Made by a program: the position numbers and the translations under genes. This document shows positions 34,993 through 43,672 of a stretch of DNA of 64,000 bases, in pieces. Under the pieces are notes generated by a model, which did not search any database, was not told the DNA's origin, and saw nothing but the letters and a program-made list of their open reading frames with translations. This DNA is from Solibacillus ferritrahens (GTDB lineage Bacteria > Bacillota > Bacilli > Bacillales_A > Planococcaceae). How positions within the stretch are numbered: the stretch's first letter is position 1; the number at the start of each line of letters is the position of its first letter. The stretch is from NCBI RefSeq assembly GCF_037027585.1, contig NZ_JAXCLE010000001.1:62001-126000 (forward strand), written 5' to 3'.

Positions 34993-35086
34993 CTCGACCC
35001 CTCGTTTTCAGTTTATTTCGTCTATTAATATTGTACTAGTTTTATAAGAGGTTTTAAACTTCCATTTAATTGTAAATCCCAATAAA

Positions 35087-35572
35087 TTACACAAACTTCA
35101 CACGAGTATATAGTTGCTTACCGATTAGTGCCAAATCTGATGGCTCTATCTCATCAATCACTAGCGTAGACTCATTCAATAGTTGGTAATCTTCTGCATG
35201 TCCTGCCCAAAAGCGTATTAAATCGACGTTTTGATCGGGCGTGATATGCTCCTTTATATACTTTTGCAGTGCAGTTATAAATAAATCATTCCATCTTCCT
35301 TCAATAGAATAAACAAATGCTTTATTACTATAATCTTCTAAATCGTACGGCGGGTTCATCCATTTAGAAATACGTAACTTCTCAAATGCCTTTTCATCCG
35401 GTGTATTTAAAATTTCCACATCATCATCGAATGAATGCCATGGTTGTTCCGGGAACCCTTCGCTTAATGGATACAGCTTTTTCATTTCACGTATGGTTGT
35501 TAAGCGAAATCCTGTGAAATCCACCTCGTGTAGTTCCTTATCCGAAACAAACGCCGTATATTGTGTCATCAT
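35087..35572 (-). CDS. Hypothetical cytosolic protein
   Basis: 161 residues with no signal peptide or membrane span. Notable pattern: W-H-S-F-D-D-D-V-E-I-L-N and R-F-W-A-G-H-A-E-D-Y near residue 128. Its start codon overlaps the stop of the lipoprotein gene by ATGA, so the two are translated together. Function not recognised. Confidence 0.75.
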   Translation of the reverse strand: MMTQYTAFVSDKELHEVDFTGFRLTTIREMKKLYPLSEGFPEQPWHSFDDDVEILNTPDEKAFEKLRISKWMNPPYDLEDYSNKAFVYSIEGRWNDLFITALQKYIKEHITPDQNVDLIRFWAGHAEDYQLLNESTLVIDEIEPSDLALIGKQLYTRVKFV

Positions 35573-36087
35573 TTACTTCCTCTCTTATCCAAAAATGCCT
35601 CACCGACTGGTATTGTTTCAGTTTCCCATTTTCCATCATCGTTTTCCCAGCCAACCTCTAACATAAATTCTTTAAAAATATCCTGTAATTGCACCTCTGT
35701 AAAATCCTTTACATAAAAAACTAAGCGGTCTGAATTACGTTCAAAGCTGCCATTTCTATAAGTGGATGTTCTCCCATCACCATTCATAAATTTGAGTCCG
35801 TCCTCATATTTAACTTGTTCCATTAAATTGCCGAAACTATTTTTATACTGAACAGTAAGATTGTCAAATTTTTTGCCATTCCGTATGTGATAATCAAATA
35901 CAATCGTTGCATAATTTTGTTTTAATTCTTCTTCTGTAAAATTAGTCGTTCGTTCTTTTAACAGCTGGAACTCCTCTTCATTTACATCATGTAATTCAAA
36001 TAGCAATTCATCGTTCAGCTTCAGCTCTTTTTGAGAGCATCCAACAATGAGCATCACAAACAATAGAGCTAACAATATTTTTTTCAT
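35569..36087 (-). CDS. Putative lipoprotein, unknown family
   Basis: 172 residues with lipobox I-V-G-C (Cys17) and a mature part rich in Glu, Asn and Lys. There is no recognised domain. AAAGGTGAC stands before the ATG. It is the first gene after the 21-bp phased repeat array at 36164-36335 and is coupled to the hypothetical gene downstream, so the array may control this two-gene unit. Confidence 0.75.
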   Translation of the reverse strand: MKKILLALLFVMLIVGCSQKELKLNDELLFELHDVNEEEFQLLKERTTNFTEEELKQNYATIVFDYHIRNGKKFDNLTVQYKNSFGNLMEQVKYEDGLKFMNGDGRTSTYRNGSFERNSDRLVFYVKDFTEVQLQDIFKEFMLEVGWENDDGKWETETIPVGEAFLDKRGSK

Positions 36088-36133
36088 AAGTCACCTTTAA
36101 CTTTCTATAGTAAGCACCGAGCTCCGCGAATTT

Positions 36134-36160
36134 TGACCGCACTCGGTACAAGTGCGGTCA
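36134..36160. other. Perfect hairpin between phased array and lipoprotein gene
   Basis: TGACCGCACT pairs perfectly with AGTGCGGTCA around a 7-base loop. On neither strand is it followed by a clean T-run, so it is not a textbook terminator. It lies only four bases from the first unit of the array. Confidence 0.7.
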
Positions 36161-36163
36161 CTT

Positions 36164-36335
36164 TATTAGAACTTTTTTTGATTTATTAGAAATTCTGGTA
36201 CTGATATTTGAACTTTGCACTATGATTTTAGAAGATCGTAAACTCTTTTTAGAAGATTTTAACTAAATATTAGAAAACATTACTTTTATTAGAACATTTT
36301 TTATTTTATTAGAAATTCGAGCGAACATATTAGAA
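36164..36335 (+). repeat. Phased octamer array 1 (nine TATTAGAA units, ~21 bp period)
   Basis: Units start at 36164, 36184, 36205, 36226, 36247, 36268, 36287, 36307 and 36328 (spacing 20, 21, 21, 21, 21, 19, 20, 21). Six units are exactly TATTAGAA, one is TATTTGAA and two are TTTTAGAA. The bases between units differ. It fills the region between the 3' end of the MFS gene and the lipoprotein gene. It cannot be coding because the spacing breaks the frame and TAG recurs. Confidence 0.9.
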
Positions 36336-36383
36336 TTTCAATCTTAGACAATCAGAAAGCGGATTAAAAATTCTTTTACTCCT

Positions 36384-37655
36384 CTATTTCTTCCTATAAC
36401 GTACCCAAATCATAAGCGGAATAAATAATATTGCCATGTACGCACCGATAAAGCTGAGGAATGCATAGCTTGAGTTGGCCACGATAATGCCTGAAAGTAG
36501 GCCACCTGCAGAGCCGGCAAGTGCAACTGAAACATCTACTGAGCCTTGGATTTTCGCACGGTTTTGAATCGTTGTAGCATCAATAATCATAGCTGTTCCA
36601 CTAATGAGTCCGAAGTTCCAGCCAAGACCAAGTAAAATGAGTGCAAGAGCTACCGACCACATCCTATCCCCTGGCGAATATGCTGCTATAAAGCCGGCAA
36701 ATGACAGTGTGACACCCGAGGCAACAACCATCCATGACCGACCCACTTTATCGACCAAAATCCCCGTTACAAGGGACGGTAAATACATTGCGGCCACATG
36801 CATACTAATCACGAGTCCGATAAGTGACAGTCCACTTCCTGCCCGCTCCATATGAATCGGTGTCATCGTCATAATAGCAACCATCACAACATGTGACATC
36901 ACAAGGACAATCGCACCGACTCCAACGCCTAAACGATCGACTGTCGATTGCTGATTTATCCCACCAGTAGAAACTTGTTCTTCGTTTTGTTTTTCTGCAA
37001 TAGCAACTGCCACAAGTAAAGGGTCCGGCTTTAATAAGAAGAAAAACGTAAAGCCCGCCAGTAAATATGCCAAAGCAGCGAGTAAAAATGGGCCAGTCAA
37101 AGTCGGTAAACCAATTGCTTCAGCAAGATGACCAGTTGGTGTGACTAAATTTGGACCTGCAACAGCTCCGATTGTCGTTGCGACCATTGCCATACTAATA
37201 GCTGTTGCACGCTGTTTTGGCTTAGCCAAGTCGGTTCCTGCATAGCGCGCCTGTAAGTTCGTCGAAGTACCTGCTCCATAAATGAACAGTGCTAAAAACA
37301 ATAGGGCGATATTTTCCATCGCCGTTGCAGCTATAACTCCTACCGCACCGACTCCCCCTGTAATGAAGCCGAATGACAGGCCATATCTTCGTCCAAAGCG
37401 CTGGGAAAAACGGCCAACTAAAAATGCAGATAATGCAGAGCCAAGTGTGAATAAAGCAGTCGGCAAACCTGTAAAGCTCTCGGAACCAAGCATTTGCCGA
37501 GCGATTAACGCCCCGACCGTAATTCCGGCGGCCAGTCCTGCCCCGCCAAACGTTTGTGATAAAATAACGACCCATAACGTTCTTTTATAAAGCTTTTGTT
37601 GCTCTTCCTCTGAATGAACATAACGCTCTATCGAGGGATTTACAGTTTTTTTCAT
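36384..37655 (-). CDS. MFS transporter
   Basis: 423 residues with twelve predicted spans. The loop 2-3 motif is present as G-R-F-S-Q-R-F-G-R-R near 82-91, and the second-half copy as G-I-L-V-D-K-V-G-R-S. A long loop between spans 6 and 7 (K-Q-N-E-E-Q-V-S-T-G-G) divides the halves. Likely a drug or metabolite exporter; substrate not assignable. There is no clear terminator between its stop and the phased array, so the array may be part of its 3' untranslated region. Confidence 0.9.
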   Translation of the reverse strand: MKKTVNPSIERYVHSEEEQQKLYKRTLWVVILSQTFGGAGLAAGITVGALIARQMLGSESFTGLPTALFTLGSALSAFLVGRFSQRFGRRYGLSFGFITGGVGAVGVIAATAMENIALLFLALFIYGAGTSTNLQARYAGTDLAKPKQRATAISMAMVATTIGAVAGPNLVTPTGHLAEAIGLPTLTGPFLLAALAYLLAGFTFFFLLKPDPLLVAVAIAEKQNEEQVSTGGINQQSTVDRLGVGVGAIVLVMSHVVMVAIMTMTPIHMERAGSGLSLIGLVISMHVAAMYLPSLVTGILVDKVGRSWMVVASGVTLSFAGFIAAYSPGDRMWSVALALILLGLGWNFGLISGTAMIIDATTIQNRAKIQGSVDVSVALAGSAGGLLSGIIVANSSYAFLSFIGAYMAILFIPLMIWVRYRKK

Positions 37656-38004
37656 AGACTATTCCTATTCTTTCAGTTTTCTATACTTATAAGAGAATTG
37701 TAAGAGGAAACGTAAATGATTTCCAGTAAAAGAAAAATGTCTTACTCGACTCTTACCTTTTGAATATATTTTGCACAGAGCTAGATTAGCGTCATAACTC
37801 CTCAGATTTAAAATATACAAATTATCCAAAATAAGGGTTATTTTTTCTTGGAAGTGGGTAAAGTCCCCATGATATCTCGGTACAATATGATGTAAAAAAA
37901 TATATTAGGAGTTTTTTGCAGTTATTGTGCATGATTAAGGCAGAGACGAATAGAAATAAAATATCGTGATTCTGCAATACTTAACTATTATTAGGGGGTT
38001 TAGT
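37656..38004. other. Intergenic divergent promoter region, no gene seen
   Basis: Between the MFS gene (minus) and the WGR-like gene (plus). TACAAT near 37891 could be a -10 box but without a fitting -35. A G-rich/C-rich pair (GTGGGTAAAGTCCCCAT) gives only a weak hairpin. Nothing else recognised. Confidence 0.5.
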
Positions 38005-38535
38005 ATGATTCGACTAATTAAAAAGACTAGCAGCGACACATTTTATTGGCAAGTATGGAAAGAGGAAAAACAGCTACATATACTATCCGGCAAATTAGGG
38101 GTTCAAGGCAGCAAGGAACTTATGACGCCAGGATTTTTTGAAAGCTCTAATGGTTTAATGAAAAAATTAGCAAAAGAACAAGTTAATCAAGGGTATGAAT
38201 ATGTTGAGGAAGATTCTTTAACTAAAATAGCTGTTCAATACCGTTATAACGATGAGTCACAATTTGACGCGGCAGAGGAAAAAACTTTAATGGTGGAAGA
38301 TTTACTGGACGAAGTTTTACACTCCACTGGAAATGGGCAGCTCTATGGCTCAGAGGTCGGTGATGGTGCCGGGACAACATTTGTTCTTGCTGTAAATTTA
38401 CAAATTGCAATGGATACTATTGTGAAGGAATTAACTAAACACAATGTAATGGACGGAGCTGAAATCGCCTATCAAAATGGTGAAGGGACGTATGTTGGTC
38501 TTTATCCAGAAGGTATACAGTTTGAACTTGTCTGA
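38005..38535 (+). CDS. WGR-like domain protein
   Basis: 176 residues. The first 75 show the outline of a WGR domain (Y-W-Q-V-W-K-E-E-K-Q-L-H ... G-K-L-G-V-Q-G-S-K-E-L ... Q-G-Y-E-Y-V), though the Trp-Gly-Arg itself is replaced by S-G-K. The last 80 residues, with G-S-E-V-G-D-G-A-G-T-T-F-V, form a second unknown domain. Start ATG 38005 follows AGGGGG by six bases; the longer frame from 37966 has no binding site. WGR proteins often bind nucleic acid; the role here is unknown. Confidence 0.72.
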   Translation: MIRLIKKTSSDTFYWQVWKEEKQLHILSGKLGVQGSKELMTPGFFESSNGLMKKLAKEQVNQGYEYVEEDSLTKIAVQYRYNDESQFDAAEEKTLMVEDLLDEVLHSTGNGQLYGSEVGDGAGTTFVLAVNLQIAMDTIVKELTKHNVMDGAEIAYQNGEGTYVGLYPEGIQFELV

Positions 38536-38556
38536 GTTTAACTAGGCAAATGTAGA

Positions 38557-38586
38557 GGGGCACTCATACTTCAATATGAGTGCCCC
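38557..38586. terminator. Strong hairpin between convergent genes
   Basis: Perfect 12-bp stem (GGGGCACTCATA / TATGAGTGCCCC), 6-base loop. T-runs are poor on both sides, so it may act as a message-stabilising end rather than a classical terminator. Confidence 0.7.
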
Positions 38587-38593
38587 GTTGCCT

Positions 38594-38944
38594 TTATTTC
38601 GCTTCCTGAATGGCTTCGATCAAAGTTGTAAATAGCTTTGCATCATCCGCATCTTCATCTGTTACTTCATTTAAAATTTCAGAATCATCGGCATCAATAA
38701 CAAAAAGGCTTATGCCATCTTTTAAAAATTCGTCTGCTTCTACTTCACCTTCGTAATACTTGTACGTAGCGATGACGATATTCGAACCCTCTTCTTCATC
38801 AAAAAAGAAATAGAGCTTTTCCGTGTTGCCATATACTTCTTCTAAAACTGATTCCAGTTTCGCAGTACCATTACTCCACTTCACTTCATTATTTACGGTC
38901 GCAGCGATTAGCGACTCCAATAGTTCATCTACTGTATTTGTCAT
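38594..38944 (-). CDS. Hypothetical acidic protein
   Basis: 116 residues, strongly acidic (for example D-E-E-E-G, T-D-E-D-A-D-D-A-K). No signal peptide, no membrane span, no recognised domain; a strand-rich middle (L-Y-F-F-F-D-E, I-V-I-A-T-Y-K-Y-Y) suggests a small alpha/beta fold. GGAGGG before the ATG. Stands alone. Confidence 0.72.
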   Translation of the reverse strand: MTNTVDELLESLIAATVNNEVKWSNGTAKLESVLEEVYGNTEKLYFFFDEEEGSNIVIATYKYYEGEVEADEFLKDGISLFVIDADDSEILNEVTDEDADDAKLFTTLIEAIQEAK

Positions 38945-39021
38945 TTAAAAATAACCCTCCAAATCCGCTATATTCGCGGTTAGTATGTCTACTGTAACAT
39001 ATTTCATTTAGAAAAGATTAT

Positions 39022-40221
39022 TTATACCATTGTCATAAGCATGCCACCTATAATTCCCGTTACGACAACGGCGAAGGGTGATAACTTCCAAAATACAAGC
39101 ATGCTAAATAATATAGCAGCAAAAGCAAAGTCCAATGGGGTAAAAATAGAGCTCGTCCATATAGGTGTATAAAAGGCAGATATTAAAATACCTACAACTG
39201 CTGCATTCACGCCCATAAGTGCCCCTTTCACTTTTGAATTGCGGCGTAGACGATCCCAAAAAGGCAATGTCCCAAATACTAATAAAAAAGCTGGTAAAAA
39301 TATTGCTACAGTTGCTAGTAAGCCACCTATCCAGCCATTCATCACGGCACCTATGTATGCTGCAAATGTAAATAATGGGCCCGGTACAGCCTGTGTAGCC
39401 CCATATCCTGCCAAAAATTCTTCTTCACTCAACCAGGCAGTCGGTACAAATTCCTTTTCAAGTAACGGTAAAACGACATGCCCGCCACCAAACACGAGTG
39501 CACCCGAGCGATAAAAGCTGTCAAATAGAGCTATCCATTGAATGGAAGTCAGTTCCCGTAAAATGGGCAACAGAAAAAGTAAGCCAAAAAATAACACTAG
39601 ACAACCTATTGCAAAGCGCCGGCTGAGTGGAAAAGATGACATTGCTTCCACATCGGTATTCTCTTTTTTATATAGTAGAAACCCAATGAACGCACCTAAA
39701 AGTATTACTCCTACTTGAGAATAGGCGGTTTGCCATATTAATGTTACTATTACAGCAAAGAGGGCAATCGTTTTTCTTTGTCTATCCGGTGTTAAATTTT
39801 GTGCCATTCCTAATATTGCGTGCGCTACCACTGCGACTGCCACGATTTTCAATCCATGAATCCAACCTGCCTGACTCACATCCAAACCTTGAACGACTAA
39901 TGCAAATATAATAAGTGCAATTACAGATGGCATTGTAAAACCTAAAAATGATACAATGCCTCCTACTGCTCCAGCACGTATCACACCAATTCCTATCCCT
40001 ACCTGACTACTCGCAGGTCCAGGCAAAAACTGGCACAATGCCACTAAGTCAGCATAACTTTTTTCGTCCATCCATTTCCTTCTACGGACATATTCTTCAT
40101 GAAAATAGCCTAAATGTGCAATCGGTCCTCCAAATGAAGTAAAGCCCAATTTAGTTGATACGAAAAAAATCTCTAATAATGTTTTAAATAACCCGTTTTT
40201 ATTCTGGTTCAGTGGCTCCAT
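39022..40221 (-). CDS. chrA: Chromate transporter, ChrA family, two-domain form
   Basis: CHR family membrane protein of 399 residues with both halves fused. Each half carries the family block: F-G-G-P-I-A-H-L-G-Y-F near 30 with L-C-Q-F-L-P-G-P-A-S-S-Q near 62, and V-F-G-G-G-H-V-V-L-P-L near 245 with G-Y-G-A-T-Q-A-V-P-G-P near 270. These proteins export chromate or related oxyanions. GAAAGGAG before the ATG. No chromate reductase or regulator is nearby, so the natural substrate is open. Confidence 0.93.
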   Translation of the reverse strand: MEPLNQNKNGLFKTLLEIFFVSTKLGFTSFGGPIAHLGYFHEEYVRRRKWMDEKSYADLVALCQFLPGPASSQVGIGIGVIRAGAVGGIVSFLGFTMPSVIALIIFALVVQGLDVSQAGWIHGLKIVAVAVVAHAILGMAQNLTPDRQRKTIALFAVIVTLIWQTAYSQVGVILLGAFIGFLLYKKENTDVEAMSSFPLSRRFAIGCLVLFFGLLFLLPILRELTSIQWIALFDSFYRSGALVFGGGHVVLPLLEKEFVPTAWLSEEEFLAGYGATQAVPGPLFTFAAYIGAVMNGWIGGLLATVAIFLPAFLLVFGTLPFWDRLRRNSKVKGALMGVNAAVVGILISAFYTPIWTSSIFTPLDFAFAAILFSMLVFWKLSPFAVVVTGIIGGMLMTMV

Positions 40222-40318
40222 TTTATCTCCTTTCTTTACCCTTTGAATATCATAATCGTAGCAAACATCCCACTATTCAAGTAATAAATTTACGAAACTT
40301 TACAAAACTTAAATAAAG

Positions 40319-40357
40319 AGAAAAACCCACTATTCTCTCTACAGAAAAATAGTGGGT
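40319..40357 (-). terminator. Terminator of the GntR-controlled ABC operon
   Basis: A 10-bp stem (ACCCACTATT / AATAGTGGGT) on the minus strand with a 13-base loop, then TTTTTCTCTTTATTT. Confidence 0.87.
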
Positions 40358-40431
40358 ATTCCATGCTAGCTCAATATTTATAGGTTGGTAGCCAAATATT
40401 AAGAGTTGCATTGCTTATATTCGTTTGTAAG

Positions 40432-41592
40432 TTATTCCGTTTGTTCCAAGAATCGATTAGCCCATATAAAATATTTTTGCTTGGCATCTTTCTTTGAAAG
40501 AATACCTTCATATAAAATAGTACCCTTTTCAATATCGAATATTTGGAGAACGAAATCTTTTTCCATTTCGTTTAATACGTAGAATTTACCGTTGTAGCCA
40601 TACGTATTATTCAGTTCCTTATTCACGAATTTTTCAGGGTGTGGAACTGTTATCGGTTCAAGCCATCTTTGTTGCCCGATATTATACCTGTAAATCCATG
40701 TGTCGGTATCCGTCATACGGGCAGCAACGAAATAGTTATTATCTACCGTACCACTTTGCATATCGATTTCTAAGCCGTCCGGAAGTTCGAGTGGCGTCAC
40801 TTCATTTGTTTCCATATTTACTACTTTAAACTGACGTGAAATGATATTACGTACTTCTTCCTCAGCATTATACAATGTCGTTGAATAGATAAGATATTTT
40901 TCATAACCTAGATTATGATACTGATTATAAATTTCAAGATTAGTATACAACGGTTCATCATTTGTAACAGTCTCAATGGACCTCTCGCTTACTATCTGTT
41001 GTTTATTTAAATCAATGATAACAATGTAAAATTCTTCATCACCATTGTCAAGGTAATGTCTGACTAACAACTTCACCTCATTATTTACAACAGTTATATT
41101 ATGAACCGTAAGCCAGTTAACTTTCTTATTTAATTTGGATTGTATGTCAAATGTAATCCGATCGTTTTTTACTTTATCCAATAAATCGAATCGGTAGCTG
41201 TATGAGTCACCTTTATTTAATTTCCAAGTTTCATTCGGTTCTTCTACATAAACAAGCTTCGTGTTGTCCTCAAAATAATTACTAGCTGAGAATGACTTTC
41301 CACGCATAAAGTTTTTATTTTGATCGATTAAATCGCGGAATAAAAGTGGTACATCTTGATATTTAAAATTGTCTACTAATGTTGTTTTATCTTTTCCAAT
41401 AATAACCGAGCTATATTCCATTCCCTCTTCTAGATTTCCTTCTATTAATAATGAATCCACATATTTGTCGTCCCCGGAAATTTTATCAAATGTAAAATGA
41501 TAACTTTTCGCATTAGCGACTTGGATATAATGGATACTTACCATGACTATAATAACTCCGACTATTAAAAGAAGCTGCCAGTATTTTTTCAT
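40432..41592 (-). CDS. Membrane-anchored extracytoplasmic protein of the GntR-ABC operon
   Basis: 386 residues. One N-terminal membrane anchor or uncleaved signal (about 5-22), then a large exported beta-rich domain with repeated strand-turn patterns (W-L-T-V-H-N-I-T-V-V-N-N, Y-R-Y-N-I-G-Q-Q-R-W) that look like a propeller. No family recognised. It is the last gene of the operon, 14 bases after the permease gene, and probably acts with the transporter at the outer face of the membrane. Confidence 0.75.
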   Translation of the reverse strand: MKKYWQLLLIVGVIIVMVSIHYIQVANAKSYHFTFDKISGDDKYVDSLLIEGNLEEGMEYSSVIIGKDKTTLVDNFKYQDVPLLFRDLIDQNKNFMRGKSFSASNYFEDNTKLVYVEEPNETWKLNKGDSYSYRFDLLDKVKNDRITFDIQSKLNKKVNWLTVHNITVVNNEVKLLVRHYLDNGDEEFYIVIIDLNKQQIVSERSIETVTNDEPLYTNLEIYNQYHNLGYEKYLIYSTTLYNAEEEVRNIISRQFKVVNMETNEVTPLELPDGLEIDMQSGTVDNNYFVAARMTDTDTWIYRYNIGQQRWLEPITVPHPEKFVNKELNNTYGYNGKFYVLNEMEKDFVLQIFDIEKGTILYEGILSKKDAKQKYFIWANRFLEQTE

Positions 41593-41606
41593 CTGCTTCC
41601 CCTCCT

Positions 41607-42431
41607 CTACACATTAATCTTTCGTTTTAATAAATAGTCTGCTAAATAAAGAGCTACCCCAAGTGTTAAAATACTTGTAACAGCAGTTAGCCCAATAATC
41701 TCGTTCAAGTATAGATAACCTGTTATATCCTGAATAATCACCGGTATTGCTATAACAAGGATTGAGATGATTATATATATTGCTCCCAAAAGAATACCTT
41801 TTAAATGATAGCTTCGTTCGAATAAAATCGCAGTAAATACGACCGCTACTACTGTTGCTCCAAGTCCATAAAGAAGGATAAAAAGTAAAGGAGTTTTCGG
41901 GTATAAAAACGACAATACATCGAATGAATAAATATAAGCTTTACTTTGATCAACACGCAGCTGATCCGGTATAATGCCATGAATAATCTGTTGCACCACT
42001 TCTATTAAAGCGATTTGTACTCCTACTAAACAAAGCACGAACAGCAAAATCGCAGTCAGCTTGGCAAAATAAATATTTCTTCTTGCAGTAGGCAGCATTA
42101 ATAACCGGTAAATAAATGACGACTTTCCAAGCCAATCACGATACCAAATGAAAAATACGTAAATAACTAATATTGTTGCTGCGAAAACAATGGAAAGTAT
42201 AAAATACTCAGAAAATATGAAATTTTGAAAGTTATAAGCACCGTACTCAAGAACGTATTCACTTTCTCCTAGTTGCTTCTGCGCCATCGTTGTTTCTACT
42301 CGTTCCATAAAATTGAATGATGTCATAAATGCACCTATGATTTGTACAACAGTTACCGCTACTATGAGTGTTAAAAAGAGTTTACTAAATCGTCTTACTT
42401 CAAAATTGACGAGTTTAAAATATTCGTTCAT
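41607..42431 (-). CDS. ABC transporter permease-like membrane protein
   Basis: 274 residues with six spans (about 18-38, 76-94, 108-130, 160-180, 190-210, 230-262). The topology of an ABC-2 type exporter half; sequence too diverged for a named family. Its ATG overlaps the stop of the ATPase gene (ATGA), so it is the membrane partner of that ATPase. Confidence 0.8.
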   Translation of the reverse strand: MNEYFKLVNFEVRRFSKLFLTLIVAVTVVQIIGAFMTSFNFMERVETTMAQKQLGESEYVLEYGAYNFQNFIFSEYFILSIVFAATILVIYVFFIWYRDWLGKSSFIYRLLMLPTARRNIYFAKLTAILLFVLCLVGVQIALIEVVQQIIHGIIPDQLRVDQSKAYIYSFDVLSFLYPKTPLLFILLYGLGATVVAVVFTAILFERSYHLKGILLGAIYIIISILVIAIPVIIQDITGYLYLNEIIGLTAVTSILTLGVALYLADYLLKRKINV

Positions 42432-43117
42432 CCTACATACACCTCCCGCATTACATCTACTACGGATTTACCTTCCATTTCACGAATCTCTTCTACATTC
42501 ATTTCTCTTAGTACTTTACCATCGCCGATAAGCACAGCTTTATCTATTAAGTGCTCAATATCATTGATTTCATGTGTCGTAATGATAACACCGCGATTTT
42601 CAATTAAGTGACTAGTAAACACATTGGCGATTTGCTCACGCGAGAATATATCAATACCAGAAAAGGGTTCATCCATTAATATGTAGTCTACATCCAATGC
42701 TAAACCAAGCAGTAGATTGACCTTTGCCGCATTCCCTTTTGATAAGCTTGAAAGTTTATCTTGCTGGTTCAATTTGAAAAATGAAAGTAGTTCGGTTGCG
42801 CGCTGTTCATTCCATGCTTTATAAAAGTCCGCCATAAATTCAAAACTCTCAGCAATCGTATAGTTTGGTAGCATTGTAAGGCGGTCCGGAATGTACGTGA
42901 TTTTTTCGTAGGCATCTTTATTAATCTTTTTTCCATCGATTAATATTTCACCGCGATCAAATGGTGTAAGCGCCATAATAGACTTCATGATTGTTGTTTT
43001 TCCGGCACCATTTATACCGATTAAACACGTAATTTGCCCTTTTTCAGCTGTGAAGCTCATATCTTTTAATACTTGCTTTTTCTTGTATTTTTTATAGACA
43101 TTTTTTACTTCAATCAC
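42428..43117 (-). CDS. ABC transporter ATP-binding protein
   Basis: 229 residues. Walker A G-I-N-G-A-G-K-T-T, signature L-S-K-G-N-A-A-K (a degenerate L-S-G-G-Q of the kind seen in YtrB/YhcG-like ATPases), Walker B Y-I-L-M-D-E-P-F-S-G-I-D, switch His in I-T-T-H-E. I moved the start to GTG 43117: GAGGAGG is 9 bases upstream and the start overlaps the GntR stop by eight bases. The longer frame (to 43177) reads through the regulator gene and has no match to ATPases. Confidence 0.9.
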   Translation of the reverse strand: MIEVKNVYKKYKKKQVLKDMSFTAEKGQITCLIGINGAGKTTIMKSIMALTPFDRGEILIDGKKINKDAYEKITYIPDRLTMLPNYTIAESFEFMADFYKAWNEQRATELLSFFKLNQQDKLSSLSKGNAAKVNLLLGLALDVDYILMDEPFSGIDIFSREQIANVFTSHLIENRGVIITTHEINDIEHLIDKAVLIGDGKVLREMNVEEIREMEGKSVVDVMREVYVG

Positions 43118-43487
43118 GCTGCTCAGCCTCCTCATACTTTTTTTGCACGAGCTCCATAATTTCCGGAAGTGGTGCATTGATTGATTTAATAGAACTTATG
43201 AACACCTGCACCGCTTCAGTAATCAGCTCTTCACGAACGCTTTTTAATACTGCTTCATCCTTCGTAATACAACTTGGCATATTTCCCTCTGTATAAATCA
43301 ATTTTTGCTCCTCCATTTCCTTATAGGCACGTTGCACCGTATTTGGATTAATCTTGAGCTGATTGGCTAGCTCTCGCCGTGATGGAATCACATGTCCAGG
43401 CGCAAAGAAACCTTTTGCAATTTGTTCCTTAAAATGGCGAATGACTTGCACATAGACAGGATCACGATTATTAAATTTTACATCCAT
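43110..43487 (-). CDS. GntR-family regulator, YtrA subfamily
   Basis: 125 residues: winged helix-turn-helix (about 1-70, with P-S-R-R-E-L-A-N-Q-L-K-I-N-P-N-T-V-Q-R-A) and only a short C-terminal helical dimerisation part, which is the mark of YtrA-type regulators. Such proteins repress their own operon with an ABC transporter, often induced by cell-wall antibiotics. Four copies of one inverted repeat upstream (43506-43637) are the likely operators. First gene of a four-gene operon. Confidence 0.92.
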   Translation of the reverse strand: MDVKFNNRDPVYVQVIRHFKEQIAKGFFAPGHVIPSRRELANQLKINPNTVQRAYKEMEEQKLIYTEGNMPSCITKDEAVLKSVREELITEAVQVFISSIKSINAPLPEIMELVQKKYEEAEQRD

Positions 43488-43505
43488 TGTTGTCAGCTCC
43501 CTTCG

Positions 43506-43637
43506 TGTATTAACGACCTAGTACACCATGTCTAAAAAAATGCGTTTTCATCTGTACTAACCCTTTAATACAGTATGCACAAAAAAATGTATTAAGCACT
43601 TCATACACTCCTTAATGTGTATTATGCGGTTAATACA
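43506..43637 (-). promoter_or_regulatory. Fourfold GntR operator cluster
   Basis: Four inverted repeats of the form TGTATTA-N6-TAATACA, each 20 bp: 43506-43525 (right half TAGTACA), 43553-43572 (left half TGTACTA), 43588-43607 (right half TCATACA) and 43618-43637 (perfect). The last covers the -10 region of the operon promoter. Confidence 0.85.
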
Positions 43638-43650
43638 TTTCCTTTGTCAA
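43621..43650 (-). promoter_or_regulatory. Sigma-A promoter of the GntR-ABC operon
   Basis: Minus strand TTGACA (43650-43645), an 18-base spacer and CATAAT (43626-43621). The perfect operator copy overlaps spacer and -10, so bound regulator would exclude polymerase. Confidence 0.75.
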
Positions 43651-43672
43651 CATTATTTTGTTTTTTTTGGAA

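Noticed and set aside
36151..36160. AAGTGCGGT, identical to the Haemophilus DNA uptake core
   Set aside because: Single occurrence inside a hairpin in a Gram-positive genome; most likely chance.
36164..36335. Phased array considered as CRISPR or plasmid iterons
   Set aside because: The repeated core is 8 bp, far shorter than CRISPR repeats, and there are no cas genes. Iterons would need a Rep gene and an AT-rich origin next to it; none is seen.
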